From assembly GCA_024235395.1 (NCBI GenBank), contig JACKMK010000002.1:1105939-1169938 (forward strand): a stretch of DNA of 64,000 nt, written 5' to 3'. The translations under genes and the position numbers were made by a program. The DNA comes from Chromatiaceae bacterium. GTDB lineage: Bacteria > Pseudomonadota > Gammaproteobacteria > Chromatiales > Chromatiaceae. The notes under the pieces were generated by a model. It ran no database searches, was not told the origin of the DNA, and was given only the letters and a program-made list of their open reading frames with translations. Positions 48,302-56,887 of this stretch are shown one piece after another; position 1 is the stretch's first letter; every line of letters starts with the position of its first letter.

Positions 48302-48529
48302 ATGAGCAATGTCCGGTGGTCTATCGTCGTGCGGGACGAGGTGGACAAGGCCCTGCGGGCCTACTTGGGCCGGCGTGGCACGAAAAAGGGTGATCTCTCC
48401 CAGTTCGTCGAGGAGGCGGTGCAGGCGCGCTTGTTCGAACTGACGGTACAAGACGTCAAGCAGCGCAACCGGGAGTACTCGCAAGATGAGATCCTGGAGG
48501 CGATCGACGAAGCGCTGGCCAACGGCTAA
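48302..48529 (+). CDS. Ribbon-helix-helix antitoxin
   Basis: Small protein of 75 residues with GGAG before ATG 48302. The start VRWSIVVRDEVDKALRAYLGRRGTKKGDLSQFVEEAVQARLFE fits a ribbon-helix-helix fold: a strand, then two helices. The acidic C-terminal tail (SQDEILEAIDEAL) would bind the toxin. It lies 5 bases before a PIN-domain gene. Confidence 0.8.
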   Translation: MSNVRWSIVVRDEVDKALRAYLGRRGTKKGDLSQFVEEAVQARLFELTVQDVKQRNREYSQDEILEAIDEALANG

Positions 48530-48534
48530 CCGCA

Positions 48535-48960
48535 TTGCACGTCGTTCTCGACACCGGAATCCTGCTCGCGGCGTTGATCACGTCTGGCACGCCGCCCGAC
48601 CTCATCTATCGGGCATGGCGCAAGAAGGCCTTCGAGCTGATCACCTCCAAGTGGCAACTCGAAGAACTCCGCCGGGTTTCCCGCTATCCGAAACTGCGCA
48701 AGTACCTCAAGCCGGCCGAGGTAGGCACGCTGGTGAATGGATTACGGCGTCAGGCAACCGTACTGAAGGAACTCCCGAAGGTGGAGTTTTCGCCAGATTC
48801 CGACGATAACCCCATTCTGGCCACCGCTATCGCCGGTATGGCCGAGTACCTGGTGACCGGCGATAAACGAGACCTACTGTCCCTGGGGAAGGTAGAGACG
48901 GTCCAGATCATCACAGCGCGCGCCTTCGCTGATCGCCTCGGCCTAGCGACCGAAGACTGA
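48535..48960 (+). CDS. PIN-family toxin of a second toxin-antitoxin pair
   Basis: PIN-domain protein of 141 residues read from TTG 48535. It starts HVVLDTGILLAALITSGTPPDLI (first Asp of the active site). Glu lies in WQLEELRRVSRY, and Asp residues in FSPDSDDNPILATAIAG and TGDKRDLL complete the acidic cluster. It belongs to the PIN group often labelled 'putative toxin-antitoxin system toxin component'. The pair lies next to the IS91-type element inside the T4SS operon and probably arrived with it. Confidence 0.85.
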   Translation: MHVVLDTGILLAALITSGTPPDLIYRAWRKKAFELITSKWQLEELRRVSRYPKLRKYLKPAEVGTLVNGLRRQATVLKELPKVEFSPDSDDNPILATAIAGMAEYLVTGDKRDLLSLGKVETVQIITARAFADRLGLATED

Positions 48961-49084
48961 GTGATCCCCTAACGGTTTCCGACTGAACCGCGCCTCTGAG
49001 CCCATTTCGCCGGGCACAAACCACGACATGCCTTGATACCGTTTCCTCTATGGAGGGGTTTGCCGCCTGCGCACGATATGCCGC

Positions 49085-49411
49085 ATGGAATGTGTGCATC
49101 GCAAACCCTGCTTCCGACACGCCAGTCTGCTGGCAGCGTTCGTCGGTCTCTTGCTCCTGGGGAGCACGGCACTGGCAGACCCCGATGCAGAACGGGAAGC
49201 TCTCGCGCGTCTGTCCCATGAGATCGAAGCCCTCGAACCGTTGATTCGGTCTGCGGAATCCCAGGCGAACCCGGACGCCCGGGTCCGTTTCCGTTACGAC
49301 TGGCTGCGGCAAGACCTGGTACGGGTGCGGTTGGGGATCCAGGAGCACATCGATGCACCGCGTGCCGAACCTCGCACCTTCCCGCCTTTGCGTGGCGACT
49401 ATCGCCGGTGA
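49085..49411 (+). CDS. RAQPRD-family ICE protein
   Basis: Exported protein of 108 residues with a signal peptide ending near STALADPD. The body LARLSHEIEALEPLIRSAESQANPDARVRFRYDWLRQDLVRVR has the family pattern around a degenerate RAQPRD motif (RSAESQANPDAR). It resumes the T4SS operon after the IS91/TA insertion. Confidence 0.88.
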   Translation: MECVHRKPCFRHASLLAAFVGLLLLGSTALADPDAEREALARLSHEIEALEPLIRSAESQANPDARVRFRYDWLRQDLVRVRLGIQEHIDAPRAEPRTFPPLRGDYRR

Positions 49412-49420
49412 TGTGTCGCG

Positions 49421-49651
49421 ATGACGCCCGCACAAAGTACCGCCTTCCAAGCCGGGTCCGGCATTACGCCGGGAACCCTGCTCACCGGTATAGCCGGCGT
49501 GGTGCTGGTGCTCGCCTTCGTGTGGGTGGTCTGGGTGACGCTTGGCACTTTTCGGGCCTGGCAGGACGGGCAGGTCGGCGTTCTCGATCTGACCTGGAGT
49601 GCGCTGCGCGCCAGCATCGTGCTCCTGGTGCTGGGTTTCTATCTGAACTGA
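49421..49651 (+). CDS. TIGR03758-type ICE membrane protein (PFL_4701 family)
   Basis: Small protein of 76 residues with two hydrophobic segments (about 21-43 and 58-75). The family block FQAGSGITPGTLLTGIAGVVLVL is clear at the N-terminus and a final GFYLN ends it. It resembles a small pilin-like or VirB2/VirB3-position protein. Confidence 0.88.
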   Translation: MTPAQSTAFQAGSGITPGTLLTGIAGVVLVLAFVWVVWVTLGTFRAWQDGQVGVLDLTWSALRASIVLLVLGFYLN

Positions 49652-49755
49652 CCGGTGCGGTGCAGTCGGCGAGACGTGCATCGCCAATGAACGCTGGGAG
49701 TTGCTCCCGGCAGGTTGTGAACAGGGGGCAACCCCGAGATTTCGGAGAGCAGGTA

Positions 49756-50106
49756 ATGACGCTGAAGGGTGTGAGTAAGAAGTTAGCAGCGGTCTGGTTG
49801 GTTGGATTCACGGCGATGCCGTCGGTGTGGGCGGCACTGCCGACCCCGGTGGCGCCGAGTACGGCACCGGCGGCCGGTGACTGGATTGCGCTCATCAAGG
49901 GCTATATCAAGGATGGCGGTCTGGTGTTGGGTCTCGCGATCGCCGTGCTCGGGTTCCTGTGGATCGCCTATCTCGGTTTCGCCAAGTTCAACGAGGCACG
50001 GCAAGGCAAGGCGGAGTGGGCCGAGGTGGGCGTGCTGGGCATCGTCGGCGCGGTGGTGCTGATCTTCGCAAGCTATCTCCTCACCGAGGCCGCAGGCGTC
50101 ATCTGA
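49756..50106 (+). CDS. TIGR03745-type ICE membrane protein (PFL_4702 family)
   Basis: Product of 116 residues; ATG 49756 follows GGAGAGCAGG. A signal-like first segment (about 9-26) is followed by two hydrophobic segments (about 49-73 and 90-110). Family features are DWIALIKGYIKDGGLVLGLAIAVLGFLWIAY and EWAEVGVLGIVGAVVLIF. It has the size and topology of a VirB2-like pilin. Confidence 0.88.
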   Translation: MTLKGVSKKLAAVWLVGFTAMPSVWAALPTPVAPSTAPAAGDWIALIKGYIKDGGLVLGLAIAVLGFLWIAYLGFAKFNEARQGKAEWAEVGVLGIVGAVVLIFASYLLTEAAGVI

Positions 50107-50109
50107 GGC

Positions 50110-50481
50110 ATGGGACCGAGCCGTCACGACATCCTGGCCGACCGGCTCAATGCCGAGCCGGCCATCTTCAAGGGCTGCTCGTCATCGGAGCTGGGCGTCA
50201 TCGTCGGGGTGGCCGCACTCGTCTGGTTACCCGTCAGCCTGGTGCTGGCGGGCCTGATGGGCGCGGTCACCATGGGCTTCGGATTGGCGGGTGTCGGCGT
50301 CGTGGCCACGGTGGTGGTCACGGCGACGCTTTTTCAGCGGCTGAAGCGCAATCGCCCGGACGGCTATTACCAGCAACGGTTCGCCATCTGGCTGCATGAC
50401 AAGGGCCTGCGGCGTTCAAAACTGATACGTCGCAGCGGCAGCTGGGATATCGGCAGGACAAGTGCTCTACCCAAGCGATAA
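50110..50481 (+). CDS. TIGR03750-type T4SS protein with 3' end altered by an inserted element
   Basis: Product of 123 residues with two hydrophobic segments (about 35-53 and 55-75) and family blocks ADRLNAEPAIFKGCSSSELG, QRLKRNRPDGYYQQRFAIWLHDKGL and WDIGRT. The last six residues (SALPKR) and the stop codon are encoded by the left terminal repeat of the 266-bp element at 50461-50726. The native end was therefore replaced, though the protein is probably functional. VirB3-like position. Confidence 0.88.
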   Translation: MGPSRHDILADRLNAEPAIFKGCSSSELGVIVGVAALVWLPVSLVLAGLMGAVTMGFGLAGVGVVATVVVTATLFQRLKRNRPDGYYQQRFAIWLHDKGLRRSKLIRRSGSWDIGRTSALPKR

Positions 50482-50726
50482 CTACAGATTCAGCGTCCCT
50501 GTGGTGTTCTGCAGCAAGGCGCTGTGCGAAGACAATGGCCGATCCATTGTTGAGCACTGGAACGCGGCTGCGGGACACCAAAGGGACGCCCTAAGGGTTA
50601 GCTTGTCAACGACCACGGACTGCGTTCCGTCTCTCGCCAAGGGGATGGCCATTGCCTGCGAGACGCGCCTTGCCGTAGCCGTTGACAAGCTAACTGAACT
50701 CGCAGTTATCGCTTGGGTAGAGCACT
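50461..50726. mobile_element. 266-bp non-autonomous element with perfect 23-bp terminal inverted repeats
   Basis: Perfect 23-bp inverted repeats bound the segment (left 50461-50483 begins AGTGCTCTACCC; right 50704-50726 is its exact complement). Inside lie an imperfect 16-bp repeat (50493-50508 / 50574-50589, 14 matches), a small perfect hairpin (ACAATGG / CCATTGT, 50532-50550) and a perfect 15-bp repeat (50597-50611 / 50680-50694, GTTAGCTTGTCAACG and complement). The whole can fold as a closed stem carrying two arms. No gene and no clear target duplication is present. It resembles a MITE; family not recognised. Confidence 0.85.
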
Positions 50727-50729
50727 GAT

Positions 50730-51389
50730 ATGCGTCGCTACCGCTACGAGATCGATAACGTGCGCGCGCACCTGCGCTCGCTCTGGGCCGTCATCGGCCT
50801 GCAGGCGCTGGTCATCTTCGCGCTCTGGTTCGGCTGGAGCCAGGCACCAAAGACCTTGACGGTGCATGTGCCACCGGACCTGCGATCGGGTGCGGTACTG
50901 TCGATCGACCAGGTCCCGCCGGCGAATGTCTATGCCTTTGCCTTCTACATCTTCCAGCAGCTCAATCGCTGGCCGGAAGACGGGGCACGCGACTACGGCC
51001 GGGCGATCTTCTCGGTCTCGCCGTACCTGACACCCAGGTACCGCACCGACCTGATCGCCGACATGGAGCTCAAGGGCCGCCAAGGCGAGCTCGCCTACCG
51101 CGTGCGTGGCATGCAGGAGATCCCGGGACACGGCTACGAGGAGCGCCGGGTCGATGTGTTGAACGGCGGCGTCTGGGTCGTGTGGCTGGACCTCGATCTG
51201 TACGAATCGGTGAAGGGCATGACGGTGAAGAAGACCGCGATCCGCTACCCGCTGCGCGTCGTCCGTCACGCGGTCGATCTCGAGGCCAACCCCTGGGGGC
51301 TGGCGCTCGACGGGTTCGCCGGGGAAGGGCCGCGGCGGTTGAGCGAGGCGGAGCTCGCCGAACCAAGCGAACAGGGCAGCAAAGGCTGA
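50730..51389 (+). CDS. TIGR03746-type T4SS protein (PFL_4703 family)
   Basis: Inner-membrane protein of 219 residues with one N-terminal membrane segment (about 17-37) and a periplasmic domain. Family blocks are RYRYEIDNVRAHLRSLWAVIGLQ, VPPANVYAFAFYIFQQLNRWPEDGA and DYGRAIFSVSPYLTPRY. By position and layout it corresponds to a VirB8/TraE-like component. Its start lies 3 bases after the inserted element, so its native leader has been replaced by the element's right repeat. Confidence 0.9.
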   Translation: MRRYRYEIDNVRAHLRSLWAVIGLQALVIFALWFGWSQAPKTLTVHVPPDLRSGAVLSIDQVPPANVYAFAFYIFQQLNRWPEDGARDYGRAIFSVSPYLTPRYRTDLIADMELKGRQGELAYRVRGMQEIPGHGYEERRVDVLNGGVWVVWLDLDLYESVKGMTVKKTAIRYPLRVVRHAVDLEANPWGLALDGFAGEGPRRLSEAELAEPSEQGSKG

Positions 51390-51406
51390 GAAAGACAGGA
51401 ACGGAC

Positions 51407-52210
51407 ATGCGAACCAAAAGCAATAAGAACCCAGTGGTGCTCTGTGCGTTGCTATGCCTCGCACCCGCCATCGCCTGGGCGGACACCGCGGATGCCGAAG
51501 CGTCGGCACCGGAGCGTATCACCTGGCAGAAGACGCCGATCACGGTGTCGCTGACGGTCGGCAAGGAGCGGCGTGTCGATTTTCCCGGCTCGGTCAAAGT
51601 CGGCCTGCCCGCGGCAATCCAGTCGGCAATCCGGGTGCAGAGTGTCGCAGGTACGGTCTACCTGCTGGCGCACCAGCCGTTCGAGGCGACCCGGGTCATG
51701 GTCCGCGCGGTCGACAGCGGGGCCATCTACCTGCTCGATCTCTCCGCCAACAACGAGGACGAAGCGAAAGCCGCGATCCAGATTTTGGACCCCGAGACGC
51801 GAAAACCGGGGGTCACCGCAGAGGCGGGGGCGCCACTACCCGCACTGCCGGCCTACGGTTACGTCACGCTGACCCGGTTCGCGGCACAGCAGCTCTATGC
51901 GCCCGCACGGCTGCTGCACGATCTCCCCGGGGTGGTGCGCGTCCCGGTGCGTCGCGAACCGGTGCGCCTGGTTCGCGCTGCGCCGATCGAGGCCAGCCCA
52001 TTGGTCGCCTGGCGCGCCAGCGGGTTCTACATCACCGCAGTGAAGCTGAGAAATCTGGGTACCCAGGCCGTGACGCTGGATCCCCGCACGCTACGCGGCG
52101 GCTGGCTGACAGCCGCCTTCCAGCACAACCGCCTGCATCCGGCCGGCAACGAGGCCGACACGACGGCCCTGTACCTGATCTCCGCGCGGCCCTTCGAGAC
52201 GGCGCTCTGA
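51407..52210 (+). CDS. TIGR03749-type T4SS protein (PFL_4704 family)
   Basis: Exported protein of 267 residues from ATG 51407, with a signal peptide ending near IAWADT. Beta-rich family blocks: ITWQKTPITVSLTVGKERRVDFPG, VRAVDSGAIYLLDLSA, YVTLTRFAAQQLYAPARLL and VKLRNLGTQAVTLDPRTLRG. It occupies the VirB9/TraK-like slot of this T4SS. The next gene follows after 10 bases. Confidence 0.9.
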   Translation: MRTKSNKNPVVLCALLCLAPAIAWADTADAEASAPERITWQKTPITVSLTVGKERRVDFPGSVKVGLPAAIQSAIRVQSVAGTVYLLAHQPFEATRVMVRAVDSGAIYLLDLSANNEDEAKAAIQILDPETRKPGVTAEAGAPLPALPAYGYVTLTRFAAQQLYAPARLLHDLPGVVRVPVRREPVRLVRAAPIEASPLVAWRASGFYITAVKLRNLGTQAVTLDPRTLRGGWLTAAFQHNRLHPAGNEADTTALYLISARPFETAL

Positions 52211-52220
52211 GTCCGTTTTT

Positions 52221-53636
52221 ATGGCGATCGCGACCAGCAATCGACTCCTCCCGATCCTCGCCGGCAGCGTGTTGCTGATCCTGGTATTCGTGACCACGAA
52301 GTCGTGCTCTCCGGACGAGGAGGCCGCGGTGGTGCTCGACAGTGTCCCGGAGGCCCCGGCGCCGGATGCCGACACACCGGCCGACACGATCAAGACGCTG
52401 ACCGCCAACGTCGCGGCGATGACTACCGAGGTCGAGGCGCTGCGACGGGACAACGCCGCACTGCGCAGGGAAAACCAGGGGCTGATGACGAGCCGGACCC
52501 AGATCGAGGAAAACGTCGCGACCCGTCTGAAGCGCGAGCTCCTTGCCAGAGAGAAGACTCAAGCCAATCGGGACCGTATCGACGCCGGGGTGCTCTCGTC
52601 GTTGACCGCGCGCGTCGACGCACTGGCCGAGTCGCTGTCGAAACCCCAAACCCTTGCACCTGCGAACGATATCCCGGTGGGGCTGGGGCTCGATGGATTA
52701 GGCCATGGCGCCGCCGATGAGATCCGTTGGATCGAGCCCCTGGATCATCAACCGGTGGGCCCGAAAAAAGACGCCAGGACGGGACCCGGAATGCTGCATC
52801 GGGTCACGCGCATCGCCGGTGGCTATCTGGACACCGCCACGACGAAAACGGGCGAAGTAGCGGGTGGTGTCGGCGAGCGCATCGAACGGGCGCGCACGCG
52901 GCCCGTCTACACGGTACCGCGCAATGCCACGCTGATCGGCTCGACGGCTATGACCGCGCTGGTCGGTCGTGTACCCGTGCAGGGGCAGGTGCGTGATCCG
53001 ATGCCGTTCAAGATCATCACCGGCGCGGACAACCTGGCCGCCAACGGCCTGACCGTGCCGGGCGTGCAGGGCATGGTGTGGAGTGGCACAGCCGTCGGCG
53101 ACTGGACACTCTCCTGCGTGACCGGGCGACTCGACTCGGTGACCTTCGTGTTCGACGACGGCACGATCCGCACCTTGTCTTCGGATGACCGGCAGGCGGG
53201 CAGTGGCGGCGCCGACGAGCCGCTCGGCTGGATCTCGGATGCGCAGGGCATCCCCTGCATCAGCGGCGCGCGCAAGACCAACGCCCCGGCGTTCCTGAGC
53301 CAACGGATCGGGGTAATGGCGATCCAGGCCGCCGCCCAAGCAGCGGCCGCAGCAGAGACCACGTCAGTGGTCAGCGATGCCGGTAGTGTCACCAACAGCG
53401 TAACTGGGGAGGCGGGTACCTACGTCCTCGGCAAGACCGTCGAAGGCGGCAGCAACGAGGTCGCCAAGTGGCTCCTGGAACGTCAGGCCCAGAGTTTCGA
53501 CGCGGTGTTCGTGTCGGCCGGTACCCCGGTGGCCATCCACGTCGACCATGAACTCCCCATCGACCTCGACCCCATCGGCAGGAAATTGACCCATGCGACC
53601 ACGACTCAAGCAAGTCACCGTACGTCTCTCGACTAG
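52221..53636 (+). CDS. TIGR03752-type T4SS protein (PFL_4705 family, VirB10/TraB-like)
   Basis: Product of 471 residues. One N-terminal membrane segment (about 7-25) is followed by a periplasmic coiled coil (about 50-115). The C-terminal domain has YTVPRNATLIGSTAMTALVGRVPV, FKIITGADNLAANGLTVPGVQGMVWSGTAVGDW and PVAIHVDHELPIDLDP. This is the TraB/VirB10 arrangement linking inner and outer membranes. It overlaps the next gene by 44 bases. Confidence 0.9.
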   Translation: MAIATSNRLLPILAGSVLLILVFVTTKSCSPDEEAAVVLDSVPEAPAPDADTPADTIKTLTANVAAMTTEVEALRRDNAALRRENQGLMTSRTQIEENVATRLKRELLAREKTQANRDRIDAGVLSSLTARVDALAESLSKPQTLAPANDIPVGLGLDGLGHGAADEIRWIEPLDHQPVGPKKDARTGPGMLHRVTRIAGGYLDTATTKTGEVAGGVGERIERARTRPVYTVPRNATLIGSTAMTALVGRVPVQGQVRDPMPFKIITGADNLAANGLTVPGVQGMVWSGTAVGDWTLSCVTGRLDSVTFVFDDGTIRTLSSDDRQAGSGGADEPLGWISDAQGIPCISGARKTNAPAFLSQRIGVMAIQAAAQAAAAAETTSVVSDAGSVTNSVTGEAGTYVLGKTVEGGSNEVAKWLLERQAQSFDAVFVSAGTPVAIHVDHELPIDLDPIGRKLTHATTTQASHRTSLD

Positions 53637-54048
53637 CCTGGCCTCGGTCCTGTTGGTCGCCGGCTGCGCCAGTACCAAGGAGGCGGTGTTGCCGCAGGAC
53701 GGCCCCTCGATGAAGGCCATCTACGATGCCCATTTCGAGGCGATGGGGGCGCGCGACCCCCGAGCCGTGCGAGGCGAGCTCGGCGGCCGACCGTTGATCC
53801 CGAACGAGGTGCCGCTCGACCGCTACACGCGCGATGCCCACAACGAGTTCGAGACGACCTTTCCCCGTCTGCCGAATCCGAGCTTGCGGATGTACGTGTT
53901 CCCGCACCTGGCGACCGATGAGCGCGTGCCGGTACCGGGTTATGTCACCACCTTTCCGATGTACGAGCGGGTCGAGTACGCCTTGCCCGGCGAGGTGCCT
54001 TCGGTTGGGGCAGGCGACACACCGAAACACGACGGCGGCACCCGTTGA
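53593..54048 (+). CDS. TIGR03751-type T4SS lipoprotein
   Basis: Lipoprotein of 151 residues with lipobox LLVAGC (Cys near 25). Family blocks are GPSMKAIYDAHFEAMG, DAHNEFETTFPRLPNPSLRMYVFPHL and VPGYVTTFPMYERVEYALPGE. It occupies the VirB7/TraV-like position and probably anchors the outer-membrane complex. Confidence 0.9.
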   Translation: MRPRLKQVTVRLSTSLASVLLVAGCASTKEAVLPQDGPSMKAIYDAHFEAMGARDPRAVRGELGGRPLIPNEVPLDRYTRDAHNEFETTFPRLPNPSLRMYVFPHLATDERVPVPGYVTTFPMYERVEYALPGEVPSVGAGDTPKHDGGTR

Positions 54049-54053
54049 AGGCC

Positions 54054-56771
54054 ATGACAGAAGCCCCCTCAAACGACACGCCGCAGAGACCGGCCGTGCG
54101 CTCCGCCGATATCAGGCGCGGCTATGACCGCCCGCCGTCCTTCACCGATCTGCTGCCCTGGGTGGAATACATCCCGGAGAGTCGCGCCTTCCTGCTCGAG
54201 GACGGCGTGAGTGTCGGTGCCCTGTTCGAGCTGCAGCCGGTGGGCGCCGAGGCGCGCACGGAGGCCTTTATGGTCCAACTGCGCGATGCCGTGCAGACCG
54301 CACTGACCGAGGCGATCCCCGAGCTCGACGATGCCCCGTGGATCCTGCAGGTCTATGTGCAGGACGAACCGAGTCTGACCCGGTTTCAGCGCGAGGCGGC
54401 GGCCTATGCGCAGCCGGGCGCACGCGATTCGACCTTCACCCGGCACTACCAGGTGGCCGTGGCCGCGCATCTGGCGCGGATCAGTCGACCGGGCGGCCTA
54501 TTCGAAGATGCTGCGGTCACCGGCACCCGCTGGCGCGGTCAGACCCGGCGCGTCCGTGCCGTGCTCTATCGGCGGCTGAAGCCAGGAGGCAGAAGTCCGC
54601 CCGCCATCGAGGTCGAGGCGGCCCTGAACGATGTGGCGACCAAGTGGGTGGCGGCGCTGGCCAGTGCCGGTATACGTGCCCGGCGGGGCAGCGGCGAGGA
54701 TCTCTACACTTGGCTGTTGCCCTGGTTCAATCCGAAACCAGCGCCCGCCGACGGCGACCCGGACAAGCTGCTTGAGATCACTCCCTATCCCGGCGACGAG
54801 GACCTGCCGTATGGGTACGACTTTGCCGAGCGGCTGACCCTCGGCATGCCCCGTTCGGACAACGCCACGGCCACCTGGTGGTTCGATGGTCTGCCGCACA
54901 CCCTGGTCACGGTGCAGGGTCTGCGACGCGCGCCCGAGATCGGGCATATGACCGGTGAACGGCAGGCCGGCGACCATGTGTTTGCCCTGTTCGACCGCCT
55001 GCCCGAGCACACCGTCATGGTCCTGACCCTGACGCTGCGACCACAGGACCTGACCCGAAACCACATCAACCAGGTCAGACGGGCCGCGGTCGGCGATTCC
55101 GCGGAGGCCGCGCTGACCCGCGAGGACGCCGATGCCGTCGAGCGCGAAATGGCCCAGGGTAACAAGCTCTACCCGTTGAGCATCGCCTTCTACCTGCGTG
55201 GCGACGACCTCAACGATCTGCGCACCAACACCAACCACCTGAATGCCCTGTTGCTGCCGAACGGCCTGCAGCCGATCACGCAGGAGGCCGATCTCCTGGC
55301 ACTGGATGCCTACATCCGCAACCTGCCGATGGCCTACGATCCGCACCTCGACAAGCTGAGCCGCCGCTCACGCCTGGTGTTTTCGCGCCACACCGCGAAC
55401 CTGCTGCCGGTCTATGGGCGATCGCGCGGCACCGGACATCCGGGCCTGGTGTTCTTCAATCGGGGCGCCGAGCCGCTGGTCTTCGATCCACTGCACCGGG
55501 AGGATCGCAAGAAGAACGCCCACATGCTGATCCTTGGCCCGACCGGGGCCGGCAAGTCGGCACTCCTGGTCTATCTGCTGCAGCAGATGGCGGCGGTCTA
55601 CCGGCCACGCCTGTTCATTATCGAGGCCGGGGGCTCGTTCTCGCTGCTCGGTCAGCATTTCGCGGCGAACGGCCTGACGCTGAATCAGGTGACCCTGAAT
55701 CCCAATGCCGATGTCAGCCTGCCGCCGTTTGCCGATGCGCTCAGGCTGCTGGAGAAAGAACGCCGGCTGCGCATCGTCGAAGACCCGAACGCCCTCGGCG
55801 ACGACGAAGACGACGCGGACGCGGAGGGCACCGGCCGCGACATCCTGGGTGAGATGGAGATCGCCGCACGCATCATGATCACCGGCGGCGACGAGCGCGA
55901 GGACGCACGCATGACCCGCGCCGACCGGCTGCTCATCCGCAATGCCATCTTCCTCGCCGCGAAGACCACCCGGGAGTCAGGCCAGGACCAGGTGCTCACA
56001 GAGGATGTCGTTGCTGCCCTCAACACGATTGGTCGCGACACCAGCCTGCCCGAGCACCGCCGCAACCGGGCGCTGGAGATGGGCGACGGCATGGCGCTGT
56101 TCTGCTCGGGCCTGGCAGGCCACTTCTTCAATCGCCGCGGCAGGCGATGGCCGGAGGCCGACGTCACCATCCTGGAGATGGGCCTGCTGGCGCGAGAGGG
56201 CTACGAAGACCAGCTCACCGTCGCCTACATCTCGATGATGAGTCACATCAACGATCTGGTCGAACGTCATCAGAGCGATGCCCGGCCGACGCTCGTGGTC
56301 ACCGACGAGGGCCATATCATCACGACCAATCCCTTACTGGCCCGTTACGTGGTCAAGATCACCAAGATGTGGCGCAAGCTCGGGGCCTGGTTCTGGATCG
56401 CCACCCAGAACCTCGAAGACTTCCCGGACGCCAGCCGCAAGATGCTCAATATGATGGAGTGGTGGCTCTGCCTGGTTATGCCCAAGGAGGAGATCGAACA
56501 GATCGCGCGGTTCAAGGATCTGTCGGCGGAGCAGCGCAGCCTGCTGCTGTCAGCCCGCAAGGAACCGGGCAAGTACGTCGAGGGGGTGGTGCTATCCGAC
56601 AACCTGGAGGCGCTGTTCCGCAATGTCCCACCGCCATTGTCGCTGGCACTGGCGATGACCGAAAAGCACGAGAAGGCCGAGCGGGCCGAGATCATGCGCG
56701 AGCGCGGCTGTACTGAGCTCGAGGCTGTGCGTATTGTGGCGGAGCGGATAGCAACCAAGCGGGGTGGGTGA
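54054..56771 (+). CDS. VirB4/TraC-like conjugative transfer ATPase (TIGR03744, PFL_4706 family)
   Basis: Large cytoplasmic/inner-membrane ATPase of 905 residues that powers T4SS assembly. ATG 54054 is used; an in-frame TTG lies three codons earlier. Walker A is LILGPTGAGKSAL (about 490-502) and Walker B-like LVVTDEGHIITTN lies near 748-760, with the TraC-type WFWIATQNLEDFPDASRKML block following. An acidic insertion (DDEDDADAEG) lies near 583-592. It is the last T4SS gene before the HEPN/TrlF-like cassette. Confidence 0.93.
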   Translation: MTEAPSNDTPQRPAVRSADIRRGYDRPPSFTDLLPWVEYIPESRAFLLEDGVSVGALFELQPVGAEARTEAFMVQLRDAVQTALTEAIPELDDAPWILQVYVQDEPSLTRFQREAAAYAQPGARDSTFTRHYQVAVAAHLARISRPGGLFEDAAVTGTRWRGQTRRVRAVLYRRLKPGGRSPPAIEVEAALNDVATKWVAALASAGIRARRGSGEDLYTWLLPWFNPKPAPADGDPDKLLEITPYPGDEDLPYGYDFAERLTLGMPRSDNATATWWFDGLPHTLVTVQGLRRAPEIGHMTGERQAGDHVFALFDRLPEHTVMVLTLTLRPQDLTRNHINQVRRAAVGDSAEAALTREDADAVEREMAQGNKLYPLSIAFYLRGDDLNDLRTNTNHLNALLLPNGLQPITQEADLLALDAYIRNLPMAYDPHLDKLSRRSRLVFSRHTANLLPVYGRSRGTGHPGLVFFNRGAEPLVFDPLHREDRKKNAHMLILGPTGAGKSALLVYLLQQMAAVYRPRLFIIEAGGSFSLLGQHFAANGLTLNQVTLNPNADVSLPPFADALRLLEKERRLRIVEDPNALGDDEDDADAEGTGRDILGEMEIAARIMITGGDEREDARMTRADRLLIRNAIFLAAKTTRESGQDQVLTEDVVAALNTIGRDTSLPEHRRNRALEMGDGMALFCSGLAGHFFNRRGRRWPEADVTILEMGLLAREGYEDQLTVAYISMMSHINDLVERHQSDARPTLVVTDEGHIITTNPLLARYVVKITKMWRKLGAWFWIATQNLEDFPDASRKMLNMMEWWLCLVMPKEEIEQIARFKDLSAEQRSLLLSARKEPGKYVEGVVLSDNLEALFRNVPPPLSLALAMTEKHEKAERAEIMRERGCTELEAVRIVAERIATKRGG

Positions 56772-56887
56772 CTCTTGGACGGCCTGAGCGGTCGTGCGGG
56801 ATCAGGCGCGGAAACCGCTGCAGTGGTCACCGGTCATTGCCCGGGAAATCGAACCAATCAACTCTTGAAGATTCAGGAAGAAATAGA

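Noticed and set aside
50597..50694. Integron attC site within the 266-bp element (GTTAGCT ... AGCTAAC)
   Set aside because: The core sequences are in the inverse order to an attC site (GTTRRRY first, RYYYAAC last) and no integrase or cassette is present.
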